Assembly: GCA_024401225.1 (NCBI GenBank) | Contig: JAKSLM010000002.1 | Location: 57,444 to 121,443, forward strand | DNA: 64,000 bases | Source: Bacteroidaceae bacterium | GTDB taxonomy: Bacteria > Bacteroidota > Bacteroidia > Bacteroidales > Bacteroidaceae | Reading direction: 5' to 3' | Shown: piece after piece, positions 18,201 through 33,200 of the stretch | Position numbering within the stretch: position 1 is the first letter of the stretch | How the letters are laid out: each line of letters opens with the position of its first letter | Translations under genes and position numbers: made by a program | The notes under the pieces: generated by a model | What the model saw: the letters and a program-made list of their open reading frames with translations, nothing else | Database searches by the model: none | Told to the model about the DNA's origin: nothing

Positions 18201-21200
18201 TTCAGGTCTCAAGATAACATGGGGCGCAGGTCAGTATAAAGGTAACAAAACAAATATATATCATGGTCTCTTTGGTCTTGTAGGTCATTCTGCAGCCACA
18301 GCAAAGTGGGGGGATGGTTCTACAACAAGCAACACTGTCATCCAGAACCTTGTCATTGAGAATGCTACCCTCACACACGATATCAGCAATACTACATTCT
18401 CTTACAAGAAGAGTTACGGTCACATCACCGCAGATAACTACAATAATTGTATGGTCGGTGTGCTGGCTGGTATTGTTGCTGCTAATACCACTGTTCAGAA
18501 TATCGAGATTCGTGGCTCAAAGATTACCGATGAAGGTTCAAGCGACTACAGTCTCGCTACGATGGGTCTCTTTGTAGGTGGTGCTATCGGTTCTGTCCAG
18601 GCACAGTACAATAATGAAAATATACCAACCAACACAGTCATCAAGAACATCGTTGTCGGCACAGACATCACGCTGACAAAGGCTAAGATTCAAGACTTGG
18701 CTATTGCACAGCAGGGGGCATACAACGTCGGTGGTGTCATCGGTCGCTTCGCTTCAACAAATGGCAACTTAGCAAATACTCAAGTAGTAATGCCAAAATA
18801 CCTACTCTATACTGGAGCAATAAAGGCATATCATTTAGGTGAAGAAGGCAGGAAGGATGCCATGATTAGTCCTGTTATTGCAGCCACACGCTATTCTACT
18901 AATCAGTCTATAAACCTCACCAACATCTCAAAGATATGGGAAGGTAACAACAATGACGCAGAGCAACTGACGGTTGCTGATGCTCTGTATTATAACTTCC
19001 ATATTTCGGATGCGAGTGGCAGTATGCACCTTGTAACGGAAGACTATCCAAACAATGTTTGTGGTAATGGAGCAAGGGCACAGGACACACATACCGACGG
19101 TAATGAAACGGCTGCTGGCTATTTGGCACAGCGCTATCAGGGTGTCAACTATAATGCCATATTCTGTGATGCTGCCACATACGACGATGATACCGATGGT
19201 GGTAAGCGTATGGCTATAGCGATTCTCAACAGCCACGATGATGTGACCATGTATTGGGAATGGAAATCAGGCGACGCAACTCCTCACATGACATCTACAC
19301 GTACAGAAGGTGCATACATTGTGCATGACGAAGATACTGCAGAAAAGTATAATGTAATAGGAACTGCTGCTACAGTTGATAAGTATTATAAATGGTATAT
19401 TGATGGCGTTCTTCAGGAGGATGAGCATTCTTCTAGTTTTACCTGTCCTTCAGATATTGGTGATATTGTTATAAAGGCAGAGGTTTACGAAAACCCTTCT
19501 GCCACTTCGCCTATTGCCACAACTCAAAATCTTGTTATCAAGGGCGAGTTCAAGGTGAACACATCAATAAGTAAGATAGACGACACATATACTGTAGGTA
19601 TTACTCGCGGAAGTCTTGACCTTACCACAGACAATCTTAGTGGTCGTATTAATGTAAATTACCAATGGTATAAAGGTAATGCTGTAAATACTAATACAGC
19701 AACGCTGATTAGTGGAGAAACATTTAAGTCAATAACAATTGATAAAAGTGCATTGGAGGGTTTCAACAACCTTTTCTGTCATGTGACTATCGTAACTACA
19801 GACGATCCTGCAAAAGAACTATTCTCTGGCGACATCTCCCAATATGTTCGTGAAGCAAATGTAGTATTCCTCCAACTTCAAGATAGCTTTACGGATAGCA
19901 ATGGCGTAACTCATAATAAACCTGCATCATCTGGTATAGGTACAGTTGATGACCCAGTTACATCTTGGGCCAATGCGTATGCAAAACTTAAAGACTATAC
20001 TGTTCCAACCCAGGAATATGTCACCGGACATGGAGGTACATGGACCAGTGAGATGAATTTTGATGATGAGGTATATTATCTTGCACATAAGGCAGAATAT
20101 CTTTACGATACCTACAAGCGTGACAACTACAAGCGTAAGGTAAAGCCTATTGATGAATGTACAAACAACTGGGACAACAATGTCATCGTGCTGATGGGTC
20201 TGTCAACTGATGGATATTTCAATAATAGTGAAACCACTCAACATAATGTTGATGGTAAAATAGCAAACAAGCCTGTTACTATCACAGGTCAGTGGGATGG
20301 CACGAACTATTACGGCTACCTCAGTAATCTTTCCGGCGACTTCTCTATCAATGCCGACCATAAGTTCCAGAATATGGGCTTGGGCGTACTTGATAAGGAT
20401 ATAAGTGCTACAGCTTCTATACGTTACCGTATTTATGCTCACCGCTGGAATGTGCATGCAGGTAAGGGCTTGCTCATGGGTTGGGCTGCAGCTCTGGAAT
20501 GGGGATCAGAAGTGGTACCTGTAAATGACGAAAATAAAAAGGCATACAAGATCACCTCTGCTGACGTAAGTACTGGTACTCCAGTCGGTAAGTATGCCTG
20601 TGATATCGCTATCATGGGTGGTTATCTGAACGATAACACCAGCACGAACCCAGAGATGTTTGAGTACATCAACCACGGTCGTGACGACATAGGTCAGCAG
20701 ATCAAGATTGAGTCTGGCTTCTGGGGACCAGTATGTCCGGGTAACCGACAGACTGATAGCGGTAATACAATAAATACATATTATACCATGGGCGGTCCTG
20801 ACCATCCAGCCAAGACCACTATCACAGTCGATATTGACCGTGCGTGGAATGATGGCAACGGAGGTAAACGCGCACAATTCAACTCTGCGATGTCTCCTGC
20901 TACTGTGGATATCGGCTGTTTGCTCACAGGTAATCATGAGGGTACCATGTATGCTGACGTCACCCTTAACATCCTCAGTGGTAATATGGGACGTATGGTA
21001 AATGGTATCAAGGGCGCTCAGCGCCGTCAAATCAAAAATCCTGATTCATTCACAACTGGTGGCGTTTATCGTCATACCGTGAACTATGGCACAAAAGAAT
21101 CTCCAAATTGGACTGCAATTGTAGCTCCTGCTCCAGATTCATACTTCGGACGTGGTGTTCTGAACTTCGATCCAAGCCTAAGTGTCAACAATGTTGGCGC

Positions 21201-24200
21201 AGGAAATGAAGGTGTCAGTGTTGTAGAGCTCTACTGTGGTGGTCTCGGTCGTGGTCACAACGATGGTAGTTATCACCCAGAGGTTCGTTCATATTTCTAT
21301 GGTCTATGTGAAGTAAATATCAAGGGTGGAACGTTCTATAAGACCATCTACGGATCTGGTGCTGGTGGTACCAATGGTATCGGTACTGCAGCTCATCATA
21401 CCGATGATGACGGTCTGCCATATTGGAAAACTTCTGACGGAAAGAATCATGTATGGTATGCCCCATACGAGTATGCAAAGGCTAATGGTGAATTCGTAAA
21501 GATCAAGGTAGCTAAAGACAACTCAGAGGACGAGAACCTCACAGCCGATGGATATGTGGATCTTGAGAAGTCACGTAACATCATCAATATCACTGGTGGT
21601 ATCTTCGGTTCTGAGGAAAAGCCTGTATCTATCTATGCCGGAGGTAATGGTGAAACCGATGCTGCGCTTATCAACCCTTCTTCAACAAAGGTTGGTGACG
21701 TTAAGAATACGTATAATACCCCTAACCATCAGGCAGGTAACATGTATGGCGCAACTGATGGTTTGACCACCCAGATCAACATCAGCGGTGATGCCAAGAT
21801 CTATGGTAGTATCTATGGCGGTGGTAAGGGCTCTATGCGCTACTATCGATTCTTCCTTCGTGCGCCAGATAACGTTGTTGCATATAATGTTGAGAACCAA
21901 GGATACACTCATATTATGGAACCTGGGGGAGACACTTATAACAAAATGAATGGTACAGACTGGAATAACATTATAAACAGCCGTAAGAATGCAGATAGAT
22001 ACCTCAACCTTGGTCAGATATATGGAAACTCAAAGGTAACCATCAGCGGTAATGTTGAGGTCTTTGGTAACGTATATGGTGGTGGTGAAGGTGTAAGCGA
22101 TATTACAATAGAACAATTATTCTCAGAGGCAGACGCGGAACTTGGATTGAGTAATCAATTCACAAGTAAGAACGATATCATTGACTATGAGGGAACTGCC
22201 ACCAATGGCAAGCGTTCTGCTCATGTTGATTGGGCTAAAGATAAGTTCGTCAACTTCCCTGGCATGGGTAAGATATTTGGTAATGCTGGTGTTGAGGTCT
22301 CTGGCAATGTAACTATCCACGGTAATGTATATGGTGGTGGTAAGGCTGGTGCCATTGAGGGAACATCCAACGTTACGGTAAAGGGAGCTGTAAATATTTA
22401 TGGTAAAGTATATGGCGCAGGCCAAGGTCTTGCCATTGATGTGGCGAAGGATTACAAAGAGGTTGCAACTATTGTTGGTGATGCAAAGGTAAACCTGAGC
22501 GAGAATGCATACATTTGGCAGGATATCTTTGGAGGTGGCGAGAAAGCCGTAGTTTCGGGCAACACTTTCTTCAATATGGAGGGCGGTCATGTGGCTGCCA
22601 ATATCTATGGTGGTGGCGAAGGCCATATAAAACAGAACAATGATGGAAGTTACAACTATGTGAATAACGCACTTGTTGTTACTTCTGCCGATATCTCCGG
22701 CGATACACACGTGAACATCACTGGCGGTGAAGTTGTATGGGATAGAACTTCAATGGCTGATGAGGCAACTAGTTCTGTGACAACGTATACCTACTCAAAG
22801 ACTACGCAAGGTGTGAGTGGTACAGAGACATATACTACCACAGATGCCGAAATAACAAAAGAGACGGTTAAATCAGAATTTGAATCAGAGGGGTATACAT
22901 CCGTATCTGTTGCAGAACGTACTTATGAGACTAACTCTGAAGGTGTTATTACATATAGTTTTGTAGTTACCCGCACTACTCCAGCGACTATTGAGTCAGA
23001 AGAGGTCCTAAGTACTAATACATCAAGAATATCAGAACTGGAGGCTGCAGGTTATACTAAGACAGCAGAAAAGACTGAAGAAACAGGTCTTGCTAAGGGT
23101 GAGATTGTATACTGGGATCCTTCAAAACCAAGTACACCAACTACTCCTATCGAAACTATAAACGGAAAGAAATATGCTAACAAGCTCTTCTATGATGACA
23201 ATACCAAACGTTTCGTCATTGAGCACAACATCTTTGGTGGTGGATACATAGCTTGCAATGTCGGAGGAACAGCCAATGTCACTATGACCCGAGGACTGGG
23301 TGACAACGACCTTACTGCAACAAATCAGTGGAAATTATCTTTCGATGATTATCAGCATCCTCACTTCTATGCTTTCGGCGGTGGTTATGGTGCTTATACT
23401 ACCGTACATGATACGAAGGTGAACGTTAATGTGACAAACTTTGATCGAAATCTTAATGCAGATACGGATCAGCAACTCGCCAAGCCTCGCAAAGCTGCGA
23501 CAAATAATGGTGGACAAACAGCCAATCCACTTGAAGACAATCCTATCTATGTTGGCATCTACAACAACCAGTTTGGTATTGCTCAAGCCACGGTGCTGGG
23601 TGTGGTAGGTGGAGCTTATGCAGGTTTCGTTAAGCAAAATACAGATGTGACTGTGGGCGGAGAAACATTCATCAACCGCGTTTATGGTGGTGGTTTCGGC
23701 CAGTTGGATGCATACAATCAGCTTAAAGCTTCGGATGTAATCTATTCAGCAAATGAGGTCAACCGCAATCGCGAAAACCTTGGTGAAGTATCAGGAAAGA
23801 CCCTTGTCAATGTAGTCGGTGCGCACATCTACGGTAGTGTATATGGAGGTGGTGCCGGAGTGGAAGCAACGACACCAACAAACGGTTCCTTCCAGGATTT
23901 CAACATGGCAGAAGTACTCGGAACAACCGAGGTAAACATCTCGAATAAAGCAGAAATATACGGAGATGTATATGGTGGCGGCGAGATTGCCAATGTCAGC
24001 AACTCTGTCGTGACCATCGATACTAATAGCGATGGCACACTTGATGCTATAGCCCCTATTACCTCAACTCTCAACATCTTTGGAGGTAAAGTGTTTGGCA
24101 ATGCTTATGCTGGTGGTAAGGGTAACCCAGCAACAAAAGTTGCTACTTATAATACATCTGATAACAGCATCAATGTAGGAAAGATATTCGGAAACACGCG

Positions 24201-27200
24201 CGTACATATATATAATGACGATTCAGAATCGTCAGGAGAAGGCGACAACTTGATTTATCCTTATGTGTATGGTGATATATATGGCGGTTGTGCATACGGT
24301 GTTGTAACTGGTAATACCGACGTTGCGATCGATGGCGGTTACATCGGTGATAACATCTTTGGTGGTGGACACGGCGATGTCGATGCAAGTAGCAAGATTA
24401 CGTCTGCCAATGTCAATGGAAACACTAATGTTACAATCAGTGGTGGTAATGCAATGTGGAATAAGGTAGCTGACACAAGCGGCAATGTTAAGACATGGAG
24501 TCCTAAGGATGTCATTAATACAGATGCTAAACGACAGCTGCTTCAACTTGCGTTCCTGAAGAATGATGTAAATGCATTCCGAAGCTTATTAAGTGGATAC
24601 GTTGACGCAACCTTCTACGATGCAGACAAACTGATGTTTACCCACAACCATAATATTTACGGTGGTGGTAACCTTGCATGTGTAGTTGGTACAGAATCAA
24701 ATGTTACTGTCAACCATTCATTGATAACAGATGCCACACTACTCGACTACTACAATTCCGCAGGTCTTGCATGGACAGCAAGCATCGACAATAAGGAACA
24801 TCCACAGTATTCTATCTTTGGTGGTGGCTACGGACCAAACACCCTTATCAAGGGCAATACAATTGTTACCATGCAATGCGGTAAGGATAAAGACGGGGAA
24901 TTGGATTTTGACTATGCTGCGCAAAAAGACGACAGGGCCTCATGGGATAACACAGTAAATGAAATGAGGACCGAATGGAATGATGACGTAAATGAAAGTG
25001 ACAAGAATAATCTCTATGGTGGTACCAATTCGGCAGGATTATCACGTTACATTGCGAGTCGTATGGCGTGGAGTTCTGGCATAACGAACCTTATTCACAA
25101 AGCTCTTTATGGAGGTGGTTACGCAGGTCTTGTAGGTGGCAACACTAACGTTCATGTGTCTGATTATTCATGCTTGCGCTATTTGTATGGCGGTGGTCTT
25201 GGTTCAAGAGAGTACCTTAACAAATATAATGACCCTAACGATACGCAAAAAATGTACCAACGCTTAGGTGAAGTTGGTGGCAGTACAAAAGTAGTTATCG
25301 AAGGCGGTATCATCTCTGGTGAGGTATACGGTGGAGGCGCCGGTATGGAGTCAGCCAAAATTAACGAGGCGGATGCAGACCTTACAGACTTTGTCGACAT
25401 GGCTCGCGTAAAGCAAAGCACCTTTGTCCGTTTGCCAAAGACTGCATCAACTGTACTTGATGAAACAACATCCAGAGCGACACTCATCTTCGGTGATGTC
25501 TTTGGTGGTGGTGACGTTGCTAACGTTGGAACCAAAAGCGGTGTTGCATACACGGATGCCAACGGTGATGGCGACTTGACCAATGATCTAGGTTATTTCA
25601 CTTCAATTGTAAAGATTGAAGGCGGTTCAATGATGGGCCAAGTATTTGCCGGTGGCAATGGCCGTTTGAAGCAGCAATGCTCTGCTGAAGATGGCTACAA
25701 GAATCTTGGAGCCGTTTATGGCAACACATTGCTCGACATCGATGGTTATGACGCAAGCAGCAATGCTGCAAATAACACAGCCAGCAATAAGGGCGTCACT
25801 TACATCTTCAAACGAGTATTCGGTGGAGGAAATAATGGTTCCATCCACAAGACCGATAACGGAGAAGCAAATTCTGGTAATGCATACGTTGTCGTGAAAG
25901 GTGGTTACCTTGCATACAACGTCTTCGGAGGTGGCGTAGGTACAGTAGGTCCTGCTGAGGAAGGTAAGGACAACAATACTTATTCCTACATCGACGGAAG
26001 TACATACGTTGACATGCAAGGAGGTCTTGCTATCGTCGACCAGTACTGGGATAAGCCAGATGAATCCATTGGTGTTGGTACACGCCAATGGGCTCCCCTT
26101 CATTCACTTAATGGCAAGATGTATTCGGCGCAGTATGATCCAGAAGCAAAGAAGCTCCTCATCAATCACAACATCTATGCTGGATGCCGCAACGCAGGTT
26201 GGATCATGGGTGACACACACCTCAAAATGAGTAAGAGCTACCTTCGTTCATCAATGCGAGCTCGCTTCGATGTTGATGTCGATGCTACAGGATATAACTT
26301 CTTTGAAACCGATGAATGGAAAGAGATTTATGAAAAGATTGGATCGCCTCACTTCTGTATCTTTGGTGGTGGTTATGGTGCCAACACACATGTTAAGGGA
26401 GACACATGGGTAGACATAAACATTAGTAAATCAGGTCTAATTTCGCCAGAAGATCTTTCTGAAGAGTGGGCTTCATTACCAGAGGAAGAACGATACAAGA
26501 AGTTCCAGGGAGGACAGTCAGTCATGGACGTTATCGGTGGTGGTTACTCTGGTGAGACTATAGGTAACACTCATGTTAAGGTGCGTGGAGAGTCGTTCAT
26601 GCGAAGAGTATTTGGTGGCGCATTTTATGCAGAGTGCGGAAGCACTAACGTTGCTGTTGAGTCCGGAAACATTGATGATGTATTTGGCGGTGGTATGATG
26701 GGTGACGTACGTTTGGATGCAAACGTCGTTATAGGCCAAGAACCTTCTGGTGCAGATCCTGTAATAACAGCTGCCAATGCCAAGAGTGCCAATGCCAAAA
26801 TTTATATTCTCAAGAATGTATATGGAGCAAACGACGTTGCTGGTATTGTTGGCGGTCGTGAACTCAACGATGGCGAAATCCATCCTACTGCAAGCAGCGA
26901 AGGCATTAAGATTAATCTCAATGGTGGTCACATATATGGCAATGTATATGGTGGCGGTAATGGTAACTATCTCTACATGATCGACCAGAAAGCCGACATT
27001 GTGGAAGCTGTAGAGCACTATACGGACGAGATTCCACTCCTCTATAAGGTGCCTATTAGAAAGAATGTGTTCCCTTCTTTGAATGCCATGTCTGATGCGC
27101 AGAAGATTGTAAACATTTCAACCTACCGACCTGTTGCCTTGAAGACAAGTATCGACTTCAAGGGCAATGCTACAGATGACCTTCTTCGTGTCGATGGAGG

Positions 27201-30200
27201 TATCTTTGGAGGTGGCAACTCTGCGACCATTTCCAACTATGACAACAGTTTCGTCCATCTCAATGTAGGTAGCCATATACGTGTAGGCAAGGTATTCCTT
27301 GGCTCAGATGGCGATGCAATGTTTGACAACACAACTGGCTTCATGGATAGCTACGCAAAGTTGAACGGACTTAATATCAACGAAAGCATTGATTGGATAC
27401 ACAATCCTTCCAATGTTGATATTCCTCAGACATTCCTTTCAACCCCAAAAGAGGCACGTCCTAATGTGTACAAAAATGTACTCGATCTTTACTTCATGCC
27501 TGTTGAGATGAACTTCATGCCGGAGGTGACATGGGGAACAGGAAGGTTGAACAGTTCACTTACATCAAATGATGGTAACATTGATGCAAAAACAAACAAT
27601 ATCGTAGATGGATTAATCACCGATGCCACTATCGGAACCTTCTGCTGTGGTGGTAACCGTGGAAACATGAACACCACTACCCCATTCCACATGTACTTCC
27701 CTGCTGGACTTACAATAACCGAGAACATCATTGGCGGTTGCAACAATTCTAACTACACCCCTGATGATGATTCCAATGTGAGTCATGAAGGAGGTTTCCT
27801 GCTCGGTACTCATGCTGTTGGTAAGCCTGAGGATCATACACCTCAGATTCAACTTACCATGTTCAACCAGTTCCGTCCAACCAAGGAAGATGCTGCAGGC
27901 AAGGTTATTACAGACGATTCAAACCCACATATGTATCGTGAAGGCATCAACGTGTATGGTGGATGCTATCAGTCTGGTACTGTACGAGGCGACATCCTTG
28001 TCGACTTGCGTTCTAACATGATTCAGGCTCTTGATTCGGCTGCATTACGCCGTTCTACTGATGATGGACGTACCGTGGCAAGCATCTATGGTGCAGGCTA
28101 TGGTGACCAAACATGGGTATATGGTGATACAGAGGTTCGTCTTGGTCTGGGAACAAATTGTACTGCAGAAGGCAGCAAGATAATCAAGGCATACGAAGCC
28201 GGCAACACATCAGCTGCAACCAACTACATGTTTGGTGGTGGACGAATGGGTAACCTTATCGGTAACACTACCGTGCGTGTACTCAACGGACGTGTGGCAG
28301 GCTGTCTTGTAGGTGCATCCTATGCTGGTGTACTCTATGGTAATGCACAGACTATGGTTGGCTATCCAGAAGTCTATTACCGAACAAATGGCAACTATCG
28401 TTTCAAACTCAAGCGTGCTGACATGAGTGAAGCACATGCAGCGTATGTTGATGATGCAGGCAACGCGCTTATCAAGAAGGAAGTCCGTTACACAAAGGGT
28501 GACCTTGTGTCCAAGGCTGTCTACGATGAGATAGTTGGTGTGTATATCAATGATGCATGGACGGATATCAACGAGACGCAGAAAGCAAGCTATTTCGAGA
28601 CTCCAGAGCACTCCATTCCTGCAGGCAATGATTGGTCTGGCATCGACATCCAGATCGACAAAGCCATCTATGGTGGTGGCTATGCGCTTGCAAGTGGTTC
28701 ATCCGTTGGGTCCGGTTCTTACACAGTAAAGAAGTATACAGCAACAAACCGCTTTAAGGATGATGTTGTCACAGATACTTATGAATTTGAAAATGCTGAC
28801 GACATAGCAGGATATGGTGGTAACACCTTTATAATGGTTGGTGATGTGACAGGTAACTACGATATTCTGGCAGGTACAGGTATCACAGCCGAAAACTCTC
28901 GCGACCATATAGCTTTGTCATCCCGCTCTCTTGAACCTGTGGCGACAAAGACAGGCGATGATCTTTTCGGATTGTTCTATCAGCAGACGAAATATGAAGT
29001 TGCGTCCGATGATGAAAAGAGCAGTATTACAGCAGAAGAAAAAGACCAACCAACTGGTCCATTCATTCAGTATCGTTCTGAGGCTCCTAAAGCAGGAAAT
29101 GACCCACATGTTTACTATAGGTTCGTTGGTGAAGGTGGTCTTTATGGTGATGGTCACCTCTCACTCTCAGAAGGTTTCAGAATATGTGATGCCATGGGTT
29201 ATGGTTATAATGGTACCCATCCACAAGATCCTAAGCTCATGAACTGCATCCACCGATTTGATATTGCACGCTTCAAGGATTGCTGTGTCACTTTGCTTGG
29301 TGACCGTGACTATGCTTCTGTCGAAGGATCAGAAGCAAGTGCGTCTTCTTATTCGGTAGCTCGTGTAAGTGAAGTTCAGATGGAAAGTTCACTTCCACAG
29401 GATCAGGATTACAAAAACTTCAAAGCAAACGATGCTACGCGTGAGACAAAAGTACGTTCTCGTAACTATATTGGTCTCAGTAATGCCCAGTTCGAGCTTG
29501 GCGCTATCGTTTCCAACGATCCATTTACAGAGAATGGTGCATTGTACCATGACAAATATGGTAAGGTTATCGCATCTGAGATGGACATTGAGGGGGCAGG
29601 CAAAAAATTCACCACAACTGAATCATATTATAATGTAAAGAAATGGTATCTGAGCGAATATAAAATCAACTCTGAAGATTCAAAGTATTATGACGACATC
29701 AACGCTCAAGTAAAAAATGAGTCACTTTTCCAGCTCCGCAACAGTGCAACTGCACGTAACATGTTTGGTATCTTCTCTGGATTTGCTCTCAATGTTGTCA
29801 ATAACCATTACGACTCAGAAGCGAAAGAATGGATTCCATTCTATGGCCCTGTGATTGGTGTATTCGAGGTCGATCTTGTTGGTGTTCGTGATGGTGAGGC
29901 TGGTGGTTACGCTTACGCCCAGAATATCCATGAAGAGAAGATTGGTGGTGATGGAGAGCACAAGGACGAACCTACATTCCTTGAGACATCAGGAAACTTT
30001 GTTTTCCCATCTACCGATTCACGTAAGGTTATTGATAATTGTTTCCCTGGCAACTACACAGCTAGCAACCGTGCAAGCGCCGATGGACACTACTGGTATG
30101 TGACAGGATTCCGTTATTTCTTTAATGCCACTTTGACTGGATACACCAACGATGCTGAAGCTATGCATTTTGATATGGACAATTCTGCACGTCTCATCTT

Positions 30201-33200
30201 CTTACCAGGTGCTAAGCAAGGTCAACCTGTCACACTTAAAGATTTCTATTTCCTTAACCGACATACCTCTGAAGAGAAGCAAGCTAATTGTGACATAGAG
30301 AATCACTTGCTTACAAAGACTGGTACAGAAACCGATTGGGAAAATGCATCGGGTGAGTATTATAACCTCAGTCTCAGCATCTCCGACAAAACAACTATGG
30401 ACAGAACAGATGATGTTCCACATATTGAATACTTAAAGCAAGATGCGACCGAAGAAAAGAATGATGGTACAGAAACGTACTCAGTATTTGTTCCTCAAAA
30501 CAAACCACTTGGCAACACTACATGCGACGCTCCACAAGTTGCTATTCAGCTCACGGATTATGTGAAGAATAATGGACTTCTTGAGGATGGAACAACTTAC
30601 TTCAGCAAACATCTTGAAGATCCATGTACAGCAGTTGTCGTACTCACAGTGCCTGCTACGAATTCAAGCAATCAGCCAATATATGATAATAAGTATTATA
30701 GTCAGATAAATCCTGGAACTGGACTTGTATCTGGCAAACAGTATTACGCTCTGGATGAAGATGGAAACAAATATGAAGTAACATATGAACAAGCAGAGAC
30801 AATTCATTCTAACAACCGAGACTTATTTGAAATGCAGTATCCTGCAGTTGGTACTGATGATGTATACGATTCGAAATTGGAATACTATACAAAGGATACT
30901 AATGGTTTATATACTCTTTGGAATCCAGGAGATAAAGCAACGGCTTTTGAATCTGCAAAAAGCACACTCTTCTACAAACCAGAACCTAAGATGTACGAGT
31001 ACAACCTCACCCTTACCATCAGGTACATCAAGGGCCCAAGCTATACTGGTGGTATAACAGTTCAGAACTGTGCACTTCCTGGTGAGATGATTCGTCTGTC
31101 AAGCTCAACGGTAAAGATCATTTCCGATGCATACAGCTTGCCATTCGACAAGGGATACTGGACATTCGGACCTGGTGAGAAGGTGTGGGTTGACGAGGCT
31201 GATCATAGCAAGGGATATCATTGGAAGCTTGCAGATCTGACAGGCACAAGTGGTACCGACGCCAATAGCAATCCTCTTCCAAACCCTGATACCAAGAACC
31301 TCTACTATCCATTCAACCCTAATGTATCGGCTAAGGAGGGCAATATAAGTGAAGAATTCAAAGGCAGAGTATATTTCGACGATAACACTCAGGACCTCTA
31401 CATCCCAGCATACTACTTCATGGATGGCTATGTGGCTCAATATTCATTCAAGGTTCAGGGCATTGATGCCATTTACGATGTGACCATCAATCCTCAGGAT
31501 ACACTTGAGGTTCACAACTACCATCGCATGCGACCAATGCTTGGAGGCACAAAGGTGAACACCGCCATTCGCCATGCTGCCATAAGAAGCAACGAAGATG
31601 CCAAACGCTTTACAGATGATAAAATAAACTCAACCGTCGGCAATGGTATGCACTATGCCTCACGTCCACGTGTGTACATCGAGGATCTTGACGACTTCAA
31701 TGAGTTTGTGTCATACGTGAACAACGATTCTACCGTTTGCGGTTCTGACATCGACTTCATGCTTATGACCGACATTGATGCATCAAAGATTACTTCATGG
31801 ACTGCGATGACAAACTTCAAGGGCACACTTCACGGCAATGGTCACGTCATCAAGAGCATGGGTGCAGACGATTATCTCTTCGCCGCCAACCAAGGCAACA
31901 TCTACAACCTCGGTCTCGAAAAGGGTAAGATAACCAGCACCGAGACTCCAAGCCTTTACCCAAGCCTTTACCATTGCTGCTACACTCGTGCCAACAACAC
32001 CGTATATCGTATGGATGGTACCACAGCCACTACATACACCGATGATGACTGGCTCTATGGTAAGGTGACTTACGACCTCAACCAGTACTATCTTGAGGCA
32101 AGGCTTGATAACAATTCAAGCAATCATAGTTCATCTACCTACGTTGAGGACATCTACCGCAATGGTGACTACCAGTATGCACGCTACCGCAACAATGGTC
32201 AGAACAATGAATACCTACGTACACTTAATGCACCTCGATATGTGGTAGGCAACTTCCAGTCTATTACCGAGATTGACAAGGCTAAGCTTAACACCGAGAT
32301 CACCCGTCACATCACAGCACATACTGTGGATAGCCTTCGTGCCGATGGTTATGTTGCAACTCATCTTGCCACAGAAGCTGACGTTACCAATGGAATTGCA
32401 CAGGCTGTTGACGATGAGGTTCTGGCATACAAGGCTGGCGACTACCGCCCACTCTTCGAAAGCAGAGAGATTACTGCCGATGCTGTTGCCGAATCCGTTG
32501 AAAAGAGAAACGACTACCTCTTCTTCGGTCAGTATCTCAACAATGTAACAACCGAAGTCAACAACAGGCAGCAAATAATACCTTCTGCTCTCGCAAATAC
32601 AGAGCGTAAGGTAAGTACAATGAGCAACCGTGTGTATCGTGCGTTCGGATTCTATGGCAGCAAGGCCGATGATTCCTTCCACTTCAACACCAATGCTTAC
32701 GCTATGCAGCCTACACTCACAGCAATCGACTTCACTGGGGCTCATGACGGAAGCAACGTATGGAATACTGGTACACATGCAGGTATCTACTATCCAAAGA
32801 TGATGGATATGCCAACATCTCTCCTCTCGTTCCACGTTCTCAATGGTAAGTTCCCTGCTGCCAACGGTGTTGGTGGCGTGTCACGCAACATCATTGTCTA
32901 TACGGATAATTCAGATGCTCCTATTGTAAGTTATAGTGCTGTCAACAACGAACTCCGATATGCTCAAAGCACCAAGGAGTCTGCCATCAAAGGCCATCAG
33001 GCATACCTTTCTGCTGGATATCAGGCAAACAATGGTCTCCTCCACCTCGTGGAGCGAAATGCCAACGATGAGAACGGTGATGGTGAACCTGCAGCACTCA
33101 ACAACGACTTCAATGCACCTATCCCGTTCACGGTGACAGAACGTGCGTGGTACACACGTCGCCCACTCTACTATGCCGAGAAGACAAACTCTGCATGGGA

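Noticed and set aside
18901-19236. Open frames on the minus strand inside the first giant gene
   Set aside because: They are by-products of repetitive codons in the plus-strand gene, and none has a family signature.
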